From the NCBI RefSeq assembly GCF_014695575.1, contig NZ_JACJOO010000057.1:62001-126000 (forward strand): 64,000 bases of DNA. The letters run 5' to 3'. Position numbers and translations under genes: made by a program. Below are positions 48,549 through 57,160 of this stretch, piece by piece. This DNA comes from Leptolyngbya sp. FACHB-8 (lineage in GTDB: Bacteria; Cyanobacteriota; Cyanobacteriia; Elainellales; Elainellaceae). Within the stretch, counting starts at the first letter, position 1. Each line of letters opens with the position of its first letter. Below the pieces are notes generated by a model, which was not told the DNA's origin, ran no database searches, and saw nothing but the letters and a program-made list of their open reading frames with translations.

Positions 48549-49988
48549 TTATTCTTCTACTAAAAACTTCGCTTGCTCTGCATCAATCCGTCCTGCCTGA
48601 TAGAGTGTTTTGGTAATTTCAGACATGGTCAGGACGGAGTACCCCCGGAAACCATGGGCCCGCAATCGATCCTTTACACCCCGTTCGTGGTCGAGTAGCA
48701 CCACAATGTCTTTGACTTCCAACCCCACCGATTGAAGCTTCCCGGCTCCTTCTATGGCGCTGTTGCCACTGATAAAAACGTCGTCTACCACGACAACGGT
48801 TTCTCCGGGATGAAAGTTGCCTTCCACAACGCGACGGGTGCCGTGAGCCTTCACTTCCTTACGGGGGTAGATCATGGGGTAGTTGAGGTGCAGGGCTAAT
48901 CCCGTTGCGGTAGGGAGAGAACCGTAGGGAATGCCGGCAATGCGATCAAACTGAAGTGTTTTGAGAATCCCTGCATAGGCGTTGAGCACCTGATGGAACA
49001 GTTGGGGATTAGAAATAATTTTTCGCAGGTCGATATAATAGGGAAAGACTGCACCGGATGCCTGTACAAACTCTCCAAATAGCAGGCAGCCTACGTCAAA
49101 GAGTTGCAGAATCAGATCGACATGAGAATTTTGCTCCGAGGAACTGCCATTGCCAGTCCACAACTCGCAGCTTGAAGCACCCTGCTGAGCCTGGTTGCGT
49201 ATGGCGTTAATTTCAGTTTTGAGCGATCGCATCAATTCCGCCAAATTCTCCTGGCTCAACCAATCTTGTGGTATTGGAATGAGAAGACCATTGCCATTCT
49301 GATTCAGCCCAGCCGTCACAATAGCGTTGACGCTGGCTGCCTCCTGCCAGATGCTACGAGCTAGAATAAGGCGTTCTGGGGCGATCGCTCGAATTTTCGC
49401 GAGCACCTCTGGCTGCGTCGTTCCCACTTCCAACCCAACCTGCTCGGTAGGCCCCCAATTGCGCGCTTCCTCAACAACCTGCAAGTAGAAAGGATTGGTC
49501 GTGTTGGGATGGTGTTGCAGAGCGATCGCGCCAGGATTGGAGGTGTGGCAGAGAACGAAAACGGCTTTGCCGGGATATACCAAAAAAGGGGCGGCTGAAT
49601 CCTGGCCTGTAAAAGGGCTGAGGGTAATGGCGTCGACTTGCCATTCCTCGAATACCGTGTGGGCGAGCGTTGTGCTGGTGTTTAGATCGCCATGTTTAGC
49701 GTCCAAAATGACGGGAATATTTTGAGGAATGGCCTGTAGCACCTTCTGCAATAGCTCTAATCCAGGTGCTCCGAGAGCCTGGTAAAACCCAAGGGTGGGT
49801 TTATAGGCGCAGACAGATTCGGCGGTTTGGTTAATAACCCACAACAACCATTCATATAACCCCTGAAGGTCGTCCTGTCCTGATTTCCTGAAGCGATCGG
49901 GTAGCAGTTCAGGGTTAGGATCGAGACTAACGAAGAGGAGGGATTGGTGGTGGGCGATCGCTGTTTCTAACGCTTCAAAGAAAGCCAT
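48549..49988 (-). CDS. pyrFE: Fused orotidine-5'-phosphate decarboxylase / orotate phosphoribosyltransferase
   Basis: 479 residues carrying the last two steps of UMP synthesis. N-terminal OMP decarboxylase (about 1-285): DAKHGDLNTSTTLAHTVF holds the catalytic Lys/Asp set, followed by ITLSPFTGQDSAAPF. C-terminal OPRT (about 300-479): PRPP-binding VVVVDDVFISGNSAIEG and IAGIPYGSLPTATGLAL. The order decarboxylase-OPRT is the reverse of animal and plant UMP synthase. carB, feeding the same pathway, lies 3.5 kb away. Confidence 0.93.
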   Translation of the reverse strand: MAFFEALETAIAHHQSLLFVSLDPNPELLPDRFRKSGQDDLQGLYEWLLWVINQTAESVCAYKPTLGFYQALGAPGLELLQKVLQAIPQNIPVILDAKHGDLNTSTTLAHTVFEEWQVDAITLSPFTGQDSAAPFLVYPGKAVFVLCHTSNPGAIALQHHPNTTNPFYLQVVEEARNWGPTEQVGLEVGTTQPEVLAKIRAIAPERLILARSIWQEAASVNAIVTAGLNQNGNGLLIPIPQDWLSQENLAELMRSLKTEINAIRNQAQQGASSCELWTGNGSSSEQNSHVDLILQLFDVGCLLFGEFVQASGAVFPYYIDLRKIISNPQLFHQVLNAYAGILKTLQFDRIAGIPYGSLPTATGLALHLNYPMIYPRKEVKAHGTRRVVEGNFHPGETVVVVDDVFISGNSAIEGAGKLQSVGLEVKDIVVLLDHERGVKDRLRAHGFRGYSVLTMSEITKTLYQAGRIDAEQAKFLVEE

Positions 49989-50120
49989 CAGATTCTTATC
50001 GATTGATTGTTCTATTTATATACTCATATTCCATACCTTTAGAAACAAAACTCAGAACTTTGATTTTGCTATTGCTTCACAATTACAAGATCAAGGTTCT
50101 ACAGCATCTTTAAGTTTATC

Positions 50121-50173
50121 CAGGTACGAGAGAGGAGCGTAGAACTTCGTTCTACGCTCCTCTCTCGTACCTG
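50121..50173. repeat. Perfect 25-bp palindrome between divergent pyrFE and a secreted-protein gene
   Basis: Arms 50121-50145 and 50149-50173 are exact complements (CAGGTACGAGAGAGGAGCGT and onward) around loop TTC. Genes on both sides point away from it, so it is not explained as a terminator. Confidence 0.8.
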
Positions 50174-50348
50174 ATGCACTCGGACAACGGTTTCGCCCGG
50201 CGAAACATAGGACAGATGTGTTTTCTGGAATCTTATCTCATAGCAACAGCTCGCAGTCTATGCCTTATGGCTTCTGTCAAAAGGTTATTTTGCTAACGAA
50301 TGGAATGGAGTAGAAGTAAGTATGACAAATTTCGTAGAAACTCTTTCC

Positions 50349-50774
50349 ATGAATACAATTACTAAATTGTTTGCTACTTTGGGACGTCTGGTAGCTGTAG
50401 CTCTTCTCTTTGTCTCGGCAACCGCGTTTGTTTGGCAAGGCGCATTCTTCTCCAATACGGCAGCTGTAGCTGCTCCTGGTAATCCTGTACTTGCGGCGAC
50501 AACGGATGCAGGTGACAAGGTTCAACGGGAGAACAAGGGTTTTGTTCGGGATACGGCTGAGAAGGTAAAGGAAACCGCTAGCAAAAATGCTAGCCGAGTT
50601 GAGCGAGCAGCAGGCGACGACGGTGGCGTTGTTGAACGTAAAGCTCAGCGAGATGCAGCCCGCATTCAACAGAGAGCTGATGAAGATGCGGATCGGACTC
50701 AAAAAGCAATTGACAACAACGTCAATGCTATTGAGCGCACTGTTGACAACATCAAAGACGCGTTCACCAAGTAA
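50349..50774 (+). CDS. Exported helical low-complexity protein
   Basis: 141 residues from ATG 50349 (MNTITKLFATLGRLV); an upstream ATG at 50322 adds nine residues. The signal or anchor segment is VAVALLFVSATAFVWQGAFF, with Ala-rich cleavage region AAVAAPG. The mature part is a charged amphipathic helix rich in Asp, Arg, Ala and Lys (VRDTAEKVKETASKNASRVE, ADRTQKAIDNNVNAIERTVD), recalling apolipoprotein- or LEA-like stress proteins. Function unknown. A classical terminator follows. Confidence 0.65.
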   Translation: MNTITKLFATLGRLVAVALLFVSATAFVWQGAFFSNTAAVAAPGNPVLAATTDAGDKVQRENKGFVRDTAEKVKETASKNASRVERAAGDDGGVVERKAQRDAARIQQRADEDADRTQKAIDNNVNAIERTVDNIKDAFTK

Positions 50775-50803
50775 GAACTAGTCAGTTATCTGCTTTGTTG
50801 AAT

Positions 50804-50847
50804 AGTGGCTGAGAACCTAGCCTAAGCTAGTTCTCAGCCACTTTTTT
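50804..50847 (+). terminator. Intrinsic terminator with T-run
   Basis: AGTGGCTGAGAAC/GTTCTCAGCCACT-type stem with CTAG-containing loop and seven Ts after it; about 30 bp past the stop of the 50349 gene. Confidence 0.88.
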
Positions 50848-50862
50848 AGGCAGTCTGATTCA

Positions 50863-50895
50863 ATACAGCGCTTCGCGTTTGAATTAGCCACAGTT
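50863..50895. repeat. Family C remnant (C6), left end only
   Basis: TACAGCGCTTCGCGTTTGAA followed by TTAGCCACAGTTT, matching the left 30 bp of C2/C3. The remainder is gone and a family G copy follows directly. Confidence 0.55.
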
Positions 50896-50898
50896 TGG

Positions 50899-50977
50899 CA
50901 CTACGCATTTAGCACCAGGAAGGTTATTTTTGAAAAGCTGTGCTCTACTCGTCTCTTCGAAAATAACCCTTCTAATG
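50899..50977. repeat. Family G inverted repeat, copy G2
   Basis: GGCACTACGCATTTAGCACC matches G1 (8456) with scattered differences; inner stem GGTTATTTTTGAAAAG ... CTTCGAAAATAACCC. It ends shortly before the start of the 50994 gene, where it may form part of the leader. Confidence 0.5.
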
Positions 50978-50993
50978 GGATTGCGAAGGCTAT

Positions 50994-51563
50994 ATGAATG
51001 CAAGAATAACCAACAACGTTAACCCTACCTATGACGACGTGTTGGAGTGGGGCTATGACGAAGATTATTACTTTATGGAGCAGGATGAAGACCTTTTACT
51101 TTACGGTCTTGACTATGTGCTTGCCCTGCTGGAGTTAGCGCAAGACCCAGCCTGCCCGAAACAGAGCTATGCGCTGTGCATTATTAGCCAATTTGCGCGG
51201 ATGGCAGCACTCCACCGTAAGCCGCATGACTTGCAGGGTTTAGAGCAGATTATTCATGCCTTGCAATCCACAGAACCTTCTGTGCTGGATTGGCAACACT
51301 ACGTACGTCGCTTGTTGATTTACCAGCAACATCCTCTAATGGTAGGCAAACAAAAGGCTTGGAACATGGCTCAGGACTTGTTACTAGGCATTGGCCGTAT
51401 TGGAACTGTCAAGCAGGAGAAGCATGACAAGGCTGATACTTGGCATTTCTCCTTGACTACCAGCATTCAAGAGCATTTGTTTATTAATAGACGAACGGGT
51501 ATCTATACGTATGAGCGGGCGTATCTGCAACGCAGCAATTCTCATTTTGGAATGAAGTCCTAA
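50994..51563 (+). CDS. Unknown protein whose C-terminus is encoded by a repeat end
   Basis: 189 residues, soluble, helical, with an acidic patch near the start (DYYFMEQDEDLLLYGLDYV). No recognised family. The last codons (about RSNSHFGMKS) lie over a 21-nt match (51533-51553) to the terminal sequence of family F, CAGCAATTCTCATTTTGGAA, so the original C-terminus may have been replaced or extended by an insertion. Downstream hairpin at 51557-51596. Confidence 0.6.
   Translation: MNARITNNVNPTYDDVLEWGYDEDYYFMEQDEDLLLYGLDYVLALLELAQDPACPKQSYALCIISQFARMAALHRKPHDLQGLEQIIHALQSTEPSVLDWQHYVRRLLIYQQHPLMVGKQKAWNMAQDLLLGIGRIGTVKQEKHDKADTWHFSLTTSIQEHLFINRRTGIYTYERAYLQRSNSHFGMKS
51533..51553 (+). repeat. 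Solo end of family F inside a coding sequence
   Basis: CAGCAATTCTCATTTTGGAA plus one more base, identical to the F3 right end (reverse complement, 56869-56889). The rest of the element and the second end are absent. Confidence 0.7.
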
Positions 51564-51596
51564 AACAGTTCATCGTCGGTGGGCTGTTTCAGGACT
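51557..51596. terminator. Hairpin overlapping the stop of the 50994 gene
   Basis: GTCCTAAAACAG against CTGTTTCAGGAC, one mismatch, loop of 16 nt. The stop codon TAA is in the left arm. Confidence 0.6.
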
Positions 51597-51856
51597 CCCA
51601 GGCTTGAAGCTCATAATGAAAGTTGCTGTCTGCAACGATAGTTTCGTAGCCTTGTCCTATGGACTTCCTGATATTTGGGAGCCTTGGTAGAAAAAACTAG
51701 ACGCCAAGACTGTACACGAAGTGCTGACACAGATGTCCGTACAATCATCATGGTTGCTTTGTACAAGTTACTGATTTCTCAGTAAATACTCTATATGCAG
51801 CGAGCTGGACTTAATCAGACGATCTGATGATCTGCTTTTTGGGATCCATTTCAGTT

Positions 51857-53218
51857 ATGGCCAAGGTATCCATTTGGAGCACGATCGCCACTCTTGTACT
51901 GTGCTTCTTTATACTGCAATTTCCTGCCCGGGCTGAACCGCTACATGCTTTGTCTCCTTTGATACCGACTTCTATGAGCGATGTTTCCAGAGCATCCTGG
52001 GAAGAGGTGGAGGATCCATGGGAACCGAGCACAAAGGTTGAGATTGCTAAAATTCGTTCTGGAGTACTGCCGGGTGTTGTGATTGGTGGTCACTATGACG
52101 GTTTACTAAAGATTCGACAACAGCGTTATGTGGCATCTGGACGTCTGGACGAACAGTTGGAGAACTCTGTTTACGATCTATTGGAGAATGAACTGAGTGA
52201 TGCAGGTTTTGAGGTAATGCGATCGCATCCTCACTCCCTCTTCGCAGAAGTCGTTGAGTCCTCAGAACCGGGACGCTTCCTCATCGGCGGAACGATTACT
52301 CAAGAGCATCTCAATTCTTACAGTTCATTTTTTAATGAATATACCAACACTGAACGCAGCATTCGGTGGGAGTTATTCGATCGAGATGCGAATAAAATTG
52401 TGTACCGTCAAGAAATTGACGGGAGCGCCCAGGTAGAAGGAATTGATAATCCTGCTGCAACCTACGAAGCCATTCGTGCAAGTTTCAGGCAGCTTCTGCA
52501 CGAACCCCGCTTTATCTCGGTCCTGAATCATCCTGCACCGCAAGACCCGCCTGTTCCGGCTAAGCCTTACAAAATTGAAGCGATCGCCTCAACCAGCCAA
52601 CCTCTCACCTTGGAGGAGCTGGTCGGACGATCCATTCCCTCTATCGTTGGTATTCGCACCCCAACTGGACGAGGAAGTGGATTTTTGCTCGATTCATCGG
52701 GTTTGATTATGACGAATGAGCATGTCGTTGGTTCAGCCTTCTCGGTCAAAATCAGACTTTATGATGGCACTACCTTGAATGGTCATGTGTTGCGGCGGGA
52801 TACGGTTTCGGATGCTGCCCTGGTGAAACTGGAAGGCGATATGACGAATGTTTCTGGTCTACCCATTTGTCATACCGATGTCGTGCGGGTAGGACAATCG
52901 GTGGTGGCGATCGGCAACCCGCTATCCCTTGCCAATACCGTGACGCAGGGAATTGTCAGTGGTTTTCGACGCAACCCCTCCCGCAGCTTGATTCAAACCG
53001 ATACGGCTGTGAATCCTGGTAACAGTGGTGGACCGCTGCTCAATCGGGATGGCACTGTCATTGGCATTGTGACGGAAAAAATTGCGAGTGAGGGCATTGA
53101 GGGTTTGGGCTTTGCTTTACCCATTGGCGAAGTTTTGCAGCGCTTAAATGTTTCGATAGATCCACCGGCGAATTCAAAACTGGATTCCTGTGGCAACCCA
53201 CTGATGGCCTACAAGTAA
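51857..53218 (+). CDS. Secreted trypsin-like (HtrA-type) serine protease with extra N-terminal domain
   Basis: 453 residues from ATG 51857 (MAKVSIWSTIATLVLCFFIL), a signal peptide ending near ARAEP. Residues 60-235 form an uncharacterised domain (VEIAKIRSGVLPGVVIGGHY, RWELFDRDANKIVYRQE). The protease domain (about 260-450) has His in TNEHVVGS, Asp in VSDAALVKL and Ser in NPGNSGGPL. No PDZ domain follows, unlike classical HtrA. Periplasmic action is likely. It is a different type from the PDZ-bearing protease at 17607. Confidence 0.88.
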   Translation: MAKVSIWSTIATLVLCFFILQFPARAEPLHALSPLIPTSMSDVSRASWEEVEDPWEPSTKVEIAKIRSGVLPGVVIGGHYDGLLKIRQQRYVASGRLDEQLENSVYDLLENELSDAGFEVMRSHPHSLFAEVVESSEPGRFLIGGTITQEHLNSYSSFFNEYTNTERSIRWELFDRDANKIVYRQEIDGSAQVEGIDNPAATYEAIRASFRQLLHEPRFISVLNHPAPQDPPVPAKPYKIEAIASTSQPLTLEELVGRSIPSIVGIRTPTGRGSGFLLDSSGLIMTNEHVVGSAFSVKIRLYDGTTLNGHVLRRDTVSDAALVKLEGDMTNVSGLPICHTDVVRVGQSVVAIGNPLSLANTVTQGIVSGFRRNPSRSLIQTDTAVNPGNSGGPLLNRDGTVIGIVTEKIASEGIEGLGFALPIGEVLQRLNVSIDPPANSKLDSCGNPLMAYK

Positions 53219-53311
53219 CTTGACACGGGCTCTATTGTTATGAAGGCGGCTAATTTTGGGTGAAATGCGCATCCCCCGGGCATCTCACCCAAAACTAGCA
53301 GATTTTGAATC

Positions 53312-53364
53312 GGGTGCATCCCACTTTTGTAAGTGAGGCGGGCGAAGCCCGCCTCACTTACAAA
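53312..53364. repeat. Truncated family D element (D3) at the head of a repeat mosaic
   Basis: GGGTGCATCCCACTTTTG, then stem AAGTGAGGCGGGC-GAA-GCCCGCCTCACTT as in D2. Sequence breaks off right after CAAAAG, where family E copy E2 begins. Confidence 0.8.
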
Positions 53365-53446
53365 AGTTAAATGCTTATGATGAAAAGTGGCGCGGCGCAA
53401 TGCACCGCGCCACTTTTCATCATAAGCATTTAACTTTACTTGTTAT
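53365..53446 (-). repeat. Family E hairpin element, copy E2
   Basis: 82 bp, inverted relative to E1: GTTAAATGCTTATGATGAAA stem, ending TAACTTTACTTGTTAT, the complement of the E1 left end. It sits exactly between fragments of D and C elements. Confidence 0.75.
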
Positions 53447-53447
53447 T

Positions 53448-53487
53448 ACAAAAACAACCGTGGCTGATTCACGTGCAAAGCGCTGTA
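53448..53487. repeat. Family C remnant (C7), right half only
   Basis: ACAAAAACAACCGTGGCTGA then TTCACGTGCAAAGCGCTGTA, equal to the right 40 bp of C1 with one change. The left half is missing, replaced by E2. Confidence 0.75.
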
Positions 53488-53772
53488 CTTAAAAGATGTG
53501 AAGTATGGATATTGCAAGGGTGATTTTTGCTACTGATGGGCACTTTAGAAATTAAGAGTTAGAACCTGCGCTTTAGCGATCGCAGCCTCTCCAACGGATC
53601 CAACAAAATTACCCCCTACGAAGCGACCCTCGCCCCAACCTGCTTCCTAGGGTATTTCCCAGTGCCTTCTCATTTGGCAAGGTAAGTAGAGCAACTTGAG
53701 GCTTTATATCAATCTCTAAATCTTGTTACTGTCTGATCTCCCAATCGTTTATCCAGCCATCTCTTAGAACCT

Positions 53773-56700
53773 ATGTCTGCTTTAACTGCTGTGATTGCAC
53801 CTCATATCGCATCTTCGCCGACCTTCTCAACATTGGTTGCCATCGACCCGAATGTCTCGGATTATGAAATCCTTGTTTCAGGTGTGCTTCCAGATGTCAG
53901 CGTGATTGTGCTTGATGATAAACAGGATGTCATTAACCAAATCACAGCAGCGTTACAACAGCATCCTACAGTTAAAACCCTACACCTTCTGGCTCATGGT
54001 GCCCCTGGCGTGTTATTCGTCGGTAACAAACCATTAAAAATAGAATCCCTTGAACACTACAGAAGGGAACTGCGGTATTGGACGATTGAATCACTATTTA
54101 TTTATGGTTGCCAAGTTGGCCTGGGCAATGTTGGCATGGAATTTTTGCAGAAGCTCCACTGTTTAACAGGAGCTGCGATCGCTGCATCCACCACTAAAAC
54201 TGGAAGTGCAGCACTGGGTGGAAATTGGCGACTGGAGGTGTCGATTGGAACACCACAACCACCTTTGGCATTCGATGAGGCAATACAGCAGCTTTACCCC
54301 GGTGTTCTGGAACTTCTGAATGCGGACGATTATGCTGCCTTAAAAGCCCTCTATCAAAGTACGGGTGGGGAAAATTGGACAGACAATACAGGCTGGAAGG
54401 ATTGGGACTTTAACAGCAACACACCACCGGATGTGAGTGTGGTGAGCCAATGGAAAGGTGTGAGCTTGATGGGCGATCGCGTCACCTCCATTGGCCTAAG
54501 CTCGAATTACCTGAGTGGTACCATCCCTGTTGAATTGGGGACATTGAGTGAACTGCAATCGCTCAATCTTTATGGCAACCAGTTGACTGGCAGCATTCCA
54601 TCGGAGTTAGGTAACCTGGCCAACCTGACACATCTCTATCTCAATAATAATCAACTGAATGGAGAGGTACCCCAGCCACTGGTTAATCAATTCGGTAATA
54701 GCATCACGGATTATGATTTAAGTAATGCACCGTTTGTGACAACGATCGCCAATCAGTCTATTAATGTCAACCAGTCACTCACATTAAATCTGTCGATTAG
54801 TGATATTGACACAGCGGGTAACGATACTAACTTGACACTGAGTGTCACCTCTAATGCCACTGCTTTAATTGATAGCAATGGCATTTCTATTAGCGGAACG
54901 GGGAGCGATCGCGTTCTGACTCTAACGCCAATCGCTGGGCAAGGGGGAAGCGCCACCATCACAATGACACTTCAAGATGGAAATGGTGAAGAAACGGCGA
55001 AAACTTTCACCCTGGATGTGGTCGGGGTGCCGCTTAATGCTCAGGATTATGCAGCCTTGAAGGCGCTCTATGAAAATACGGGTGGAGCCAATTGGACAAA
55101 CAAGAAAGGTTGGAAAGACTGGGACTTTAGCAGTAATACGCCACCCGATATGAGTGTGGTTAGCCACTGGAGGGGGGTAACAGTAACGGGCGATCGAGTT
55201 GTAGCGCTGAGCCTACCTAACAACAACCTGAGCGGTACTATCCCACCTGAGCTGGGCAATCTCAGCAACTTAACCAGCATTAGTTTTGGCTTCAACCATC
55301 TGAGTGGTACTATCCCACCTGAGTTGGGTAATCTCAGCAAGCTGACTAACCTTGCCCTGAGAGGTAACCAGTTAAGTGGTAGCATCCCTCCTGCGTTGGG
55401 CAACCTGATTAATTTGTCTAATCTTGGTTTGAGGGAAAATCAACTCAGTGGCAGCATTCCTGAAGAGTTAGGCAATCTAACCAACTTGGCTAGCCTTCTC
55501 CTGGACAACAACCAGCTTAGCGGCAGCATTCCGACAGCGTTAGGCAATCTGAGTAACCTGCAAAGCTTCAGCCTTAACAATAACAACCTGAGTGGTGTTA
55601 TCCCAACCGAGTTAGGCAACCTCAGCAAACTAGCATTGGTCGAACTTTCTCACAATCAACTGAGTGGTTCCATTCCGACACAACTGAGTAACCTGGCTAA
55701 TCTGGAATATTTTCACCTCAATAACAACCAACTGAGTGGAGAAGTACCAGAGGGTATCGTCAGTAAACTGGGTAACAAGATTGTTGATTACAACCTGGAT
55801 AATGCACCGTTTGTGAGTGCGATCACCCACCAAACGACTACGACAGATAGATCGCTCTGGCTGAATCTATCCATCAGTGATCTTGATACAGGAGGTAATA
55901 ATGATCCGGCAGGATTAACGCTAACGGCTGTTTCCAGTAACACAACCTTAATTGGAGCACGGGGAATTGCATTCTCGGGTACGGGGAGCGATCGCGTTCT
56001 CACCCTTACACCAAATTCTGGGTACACAGGCAATGCAACCATTACCCTAACCCTTCAAGATACGAGTGGTGAAAAGACACAAAAGACTTTCGCCCTGACC
56101 GTTAATATTGGTTCCACTGTCACGTCGCTATTTGATACACCTCACAATAAATTTGTGGTGTCGAATGCTTTGCTGAACCTGAACCCCGAAACCCTTAGAT
56201 CTGGTAGTTCTTTCCTGCTCCGCAATGGTACAGCGAATGCAAACAGGCTCTATGGCACAGGTAGTAAGGATGCTATTTTCGGGCGGGATGGAAATGACCA
56301 AATTTGGGGCCAGGGAGGCCATGACTTCATGGCGGGTGGCAGAGGAAATGACATTATCAATGGTGGTGCAGGAAATGATCTGATCTTTGGGGCCTCGGGT
56401 CGTGACACCCTGGTGGGTGGTACGGGAGACGATATCTTGATCGGTGGTGGAACCGGCGATCGCATCACCACGGGCACAGGTCGAGATAAGGTGGGCTTTG
56501 CGAATTTGACTAGTGGAAATGACATCATCACAGACTTCAATGCAGCAGCAGATGTAATGGTGGTTTCAGCTGCCGCATTTGGGGGTGGGTTACGAGCAGG
56601 CACCCTTGCTGCAACGCAATTTCATGTAGGTAGTCGAGCGATTGGAGCTGAAGATCGGTTCATTTACAATCGTCAAACAGGAAGCCTAATTTTTGATGCG

Positions 56701-56787
56701 GATGGTGCTGGTCGCGGGGGGGCGATCGCCTTCGCAACTCTCAAACCAGGTCTTAGCCTTAGCAGCCAAAATTTCATGGTTGTTTAA
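53773..56787 (+). CDS. Large surface/exported protein: DUF4347, leucine-rich repeats, Ig-like modules, RTX calcium-binding repeats
   Basis: 1004 residues. DUF4347 at about 20-180 (VIVLDDKQDVINQITAAL, LHLLAHGAPG, FIYGCQVG). Then a module appears twice: a plant-type LRR cap (ALKALYQSTGGENWTDNTGW; ALKALYENTGGANWTNKKGW), LRRs of the SGTIPPELGNL type (about 4 in the first copy, 9 in the second) and an Ig/cadherin-like domain (NAPFVTTIANQSINVNQSLT; NAPFVSAITHQTTTTDRSLW). Near the end, RTX nonapeptides (GGRGNDIINGGAGNDLIFG) bind calcium and mark type I secretion. No signal peptide, consistent with RTX export. Likely an adhesin-like surface protein; the ligand is unknown. Confidence 0.9.
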   Translation: MSALTAVIAPHIASSPTFSTLVAIDPNVSDYEILVSGVLPDVSVIVLDDKQDVINQITAALQQHPTVKTLHLLAHGAPGVLFVGNKPLKIESLEHYRRELRYWTIESLFIYGCQVGLGNVGMEFLQKLHCLTGAAIAASTTKTGSAALGGNWRLEVSIGTPQPPLAFDEAIQQLYPGVLELLNADDYAALKALYQSTGGENWTDNTGWKDWDFNSNTPPDVSVVSQWKGVSLMGDRVTSIGLSSNYLSGTIPVELGTLSELQSLNLYGNQLTGSIPSELGNLANLTHLYLNNNQLNGEVPQPLVNQFGNSITDYDLSNAPFVTTIANQSINVNQSLTLNLSISDIDTAGNDTNLTLSVTSNATALIDSNGISISGTGSDRVLTLTPIAGQGGSATITMTLQDGNGEETAKTFTLDVVGVPLNAQDYAALKALYENTGGANWTNKKGWKDWDFSSNTPPDMSVVSHWRGVTVTGDRVVALSLPNNNLSGTIPPELGNLSNLTSISFGFNHLSGTIPPELGNLSKLTNLALRGNQLSGSIPPALGNLINLSNLGLRENQLSGSIPEELGNLTNLASLLLDNNQLSGSIPTALGNLSNLQSFSLNNNNLSGVIPTELGNLSKLALVELSHNQLSGSIPTQLSNLANLEYFHLNNNQLSGEVPEGIVSKLGNKIVDYNLDNAPFVSAITHQTTTTDRSLWLNLSISDLDTGGNNDPAGLTLTAVSSNTTLIGARGIAFSGTGSDRVLTLTPNSGYTGNATITLTLQDTSGEKTQKTFALTVNIGSTVTSLFDTPHNKFVVSNALLNLNPETLRSGSSFLLRNGTANANRLYGTGSKDAIFGRDGNDQIWGQGGHDFMAGGRGNDIINGGAGNDLIFGASGRDTLVGGTGDDILIGGGTGDRITTGTGRDKVGFANLTSGNDIITDFNAAADVMVVSAAAFGGGLRAGTLAATQFHVGSRAIGAEDRFIYNRQTGSLIFDADGAGRGGAIAFATLKPGLSLSSQNFMVV

Positions 56788-56803
56788 GGATCGTGCACTG
56801 ACT

Positions 56804-56889
56804 CAGCAGTTCTCAGTATGGGCATCAAAGCCGAGAGTTCGTGCCCTTGGCACGCGGTTTCGGGCCTGATTCCAAAATGAGAATTGCTG
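56804..56889 (-). repeat. Family F element, copy F3, internally deleted
   Basis: Both ends intact (CAGCAGTTCTCAGTATGGG; CCAAAATGAGAATTGCTG) but half of each inner hairpin is lost, leaving CACGCGGTTTCGGG. Flanks GCACTGACT (56795-56803) and CCACTGACG (56890-56898) share seven central bases, an eroded 9-bp duplication. Confidence 0.85.
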
Positions 56890-56955
56890 CCACTGACGCA
56901 TAGTTTGTTAAATATTGAGTGTGGAATACACCACACTCAACAAGAATGCTCTACC

Positions 56956-57081
56956 TAACCTCAGTTCGGGTGAAGGGCGTTTTCGAGTGCCGCGCGTTGC
57001 GCGGCACTCGAAAACGCTCATTTTGGCGTGCGCTTTGCGCACGCCAAAATGAGCACTTCAGCTTATCCCGAACTGAGGTTA
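56956..57081. repeat. Family A double-hairpin element, copy A3
   Basis: As A1, but hairpin 1 has loop GTT instead of AAC. Hairpin 2 has loop TTT. Outside the AACC/GGTT ends, ACCT occurs on both sides in direct orientation (56953-56956 and 57081-57084), supporting a 4-bp duplication. Confidence 0.9.
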
Positions 57082-57160
57082 CCTATGGGGACTTGCGCAA
57101 GTCTTATAATTGTTAAGGGCAACTGGGTTTCACAGTGCCTTACAGTTATGAGCCGCATGA

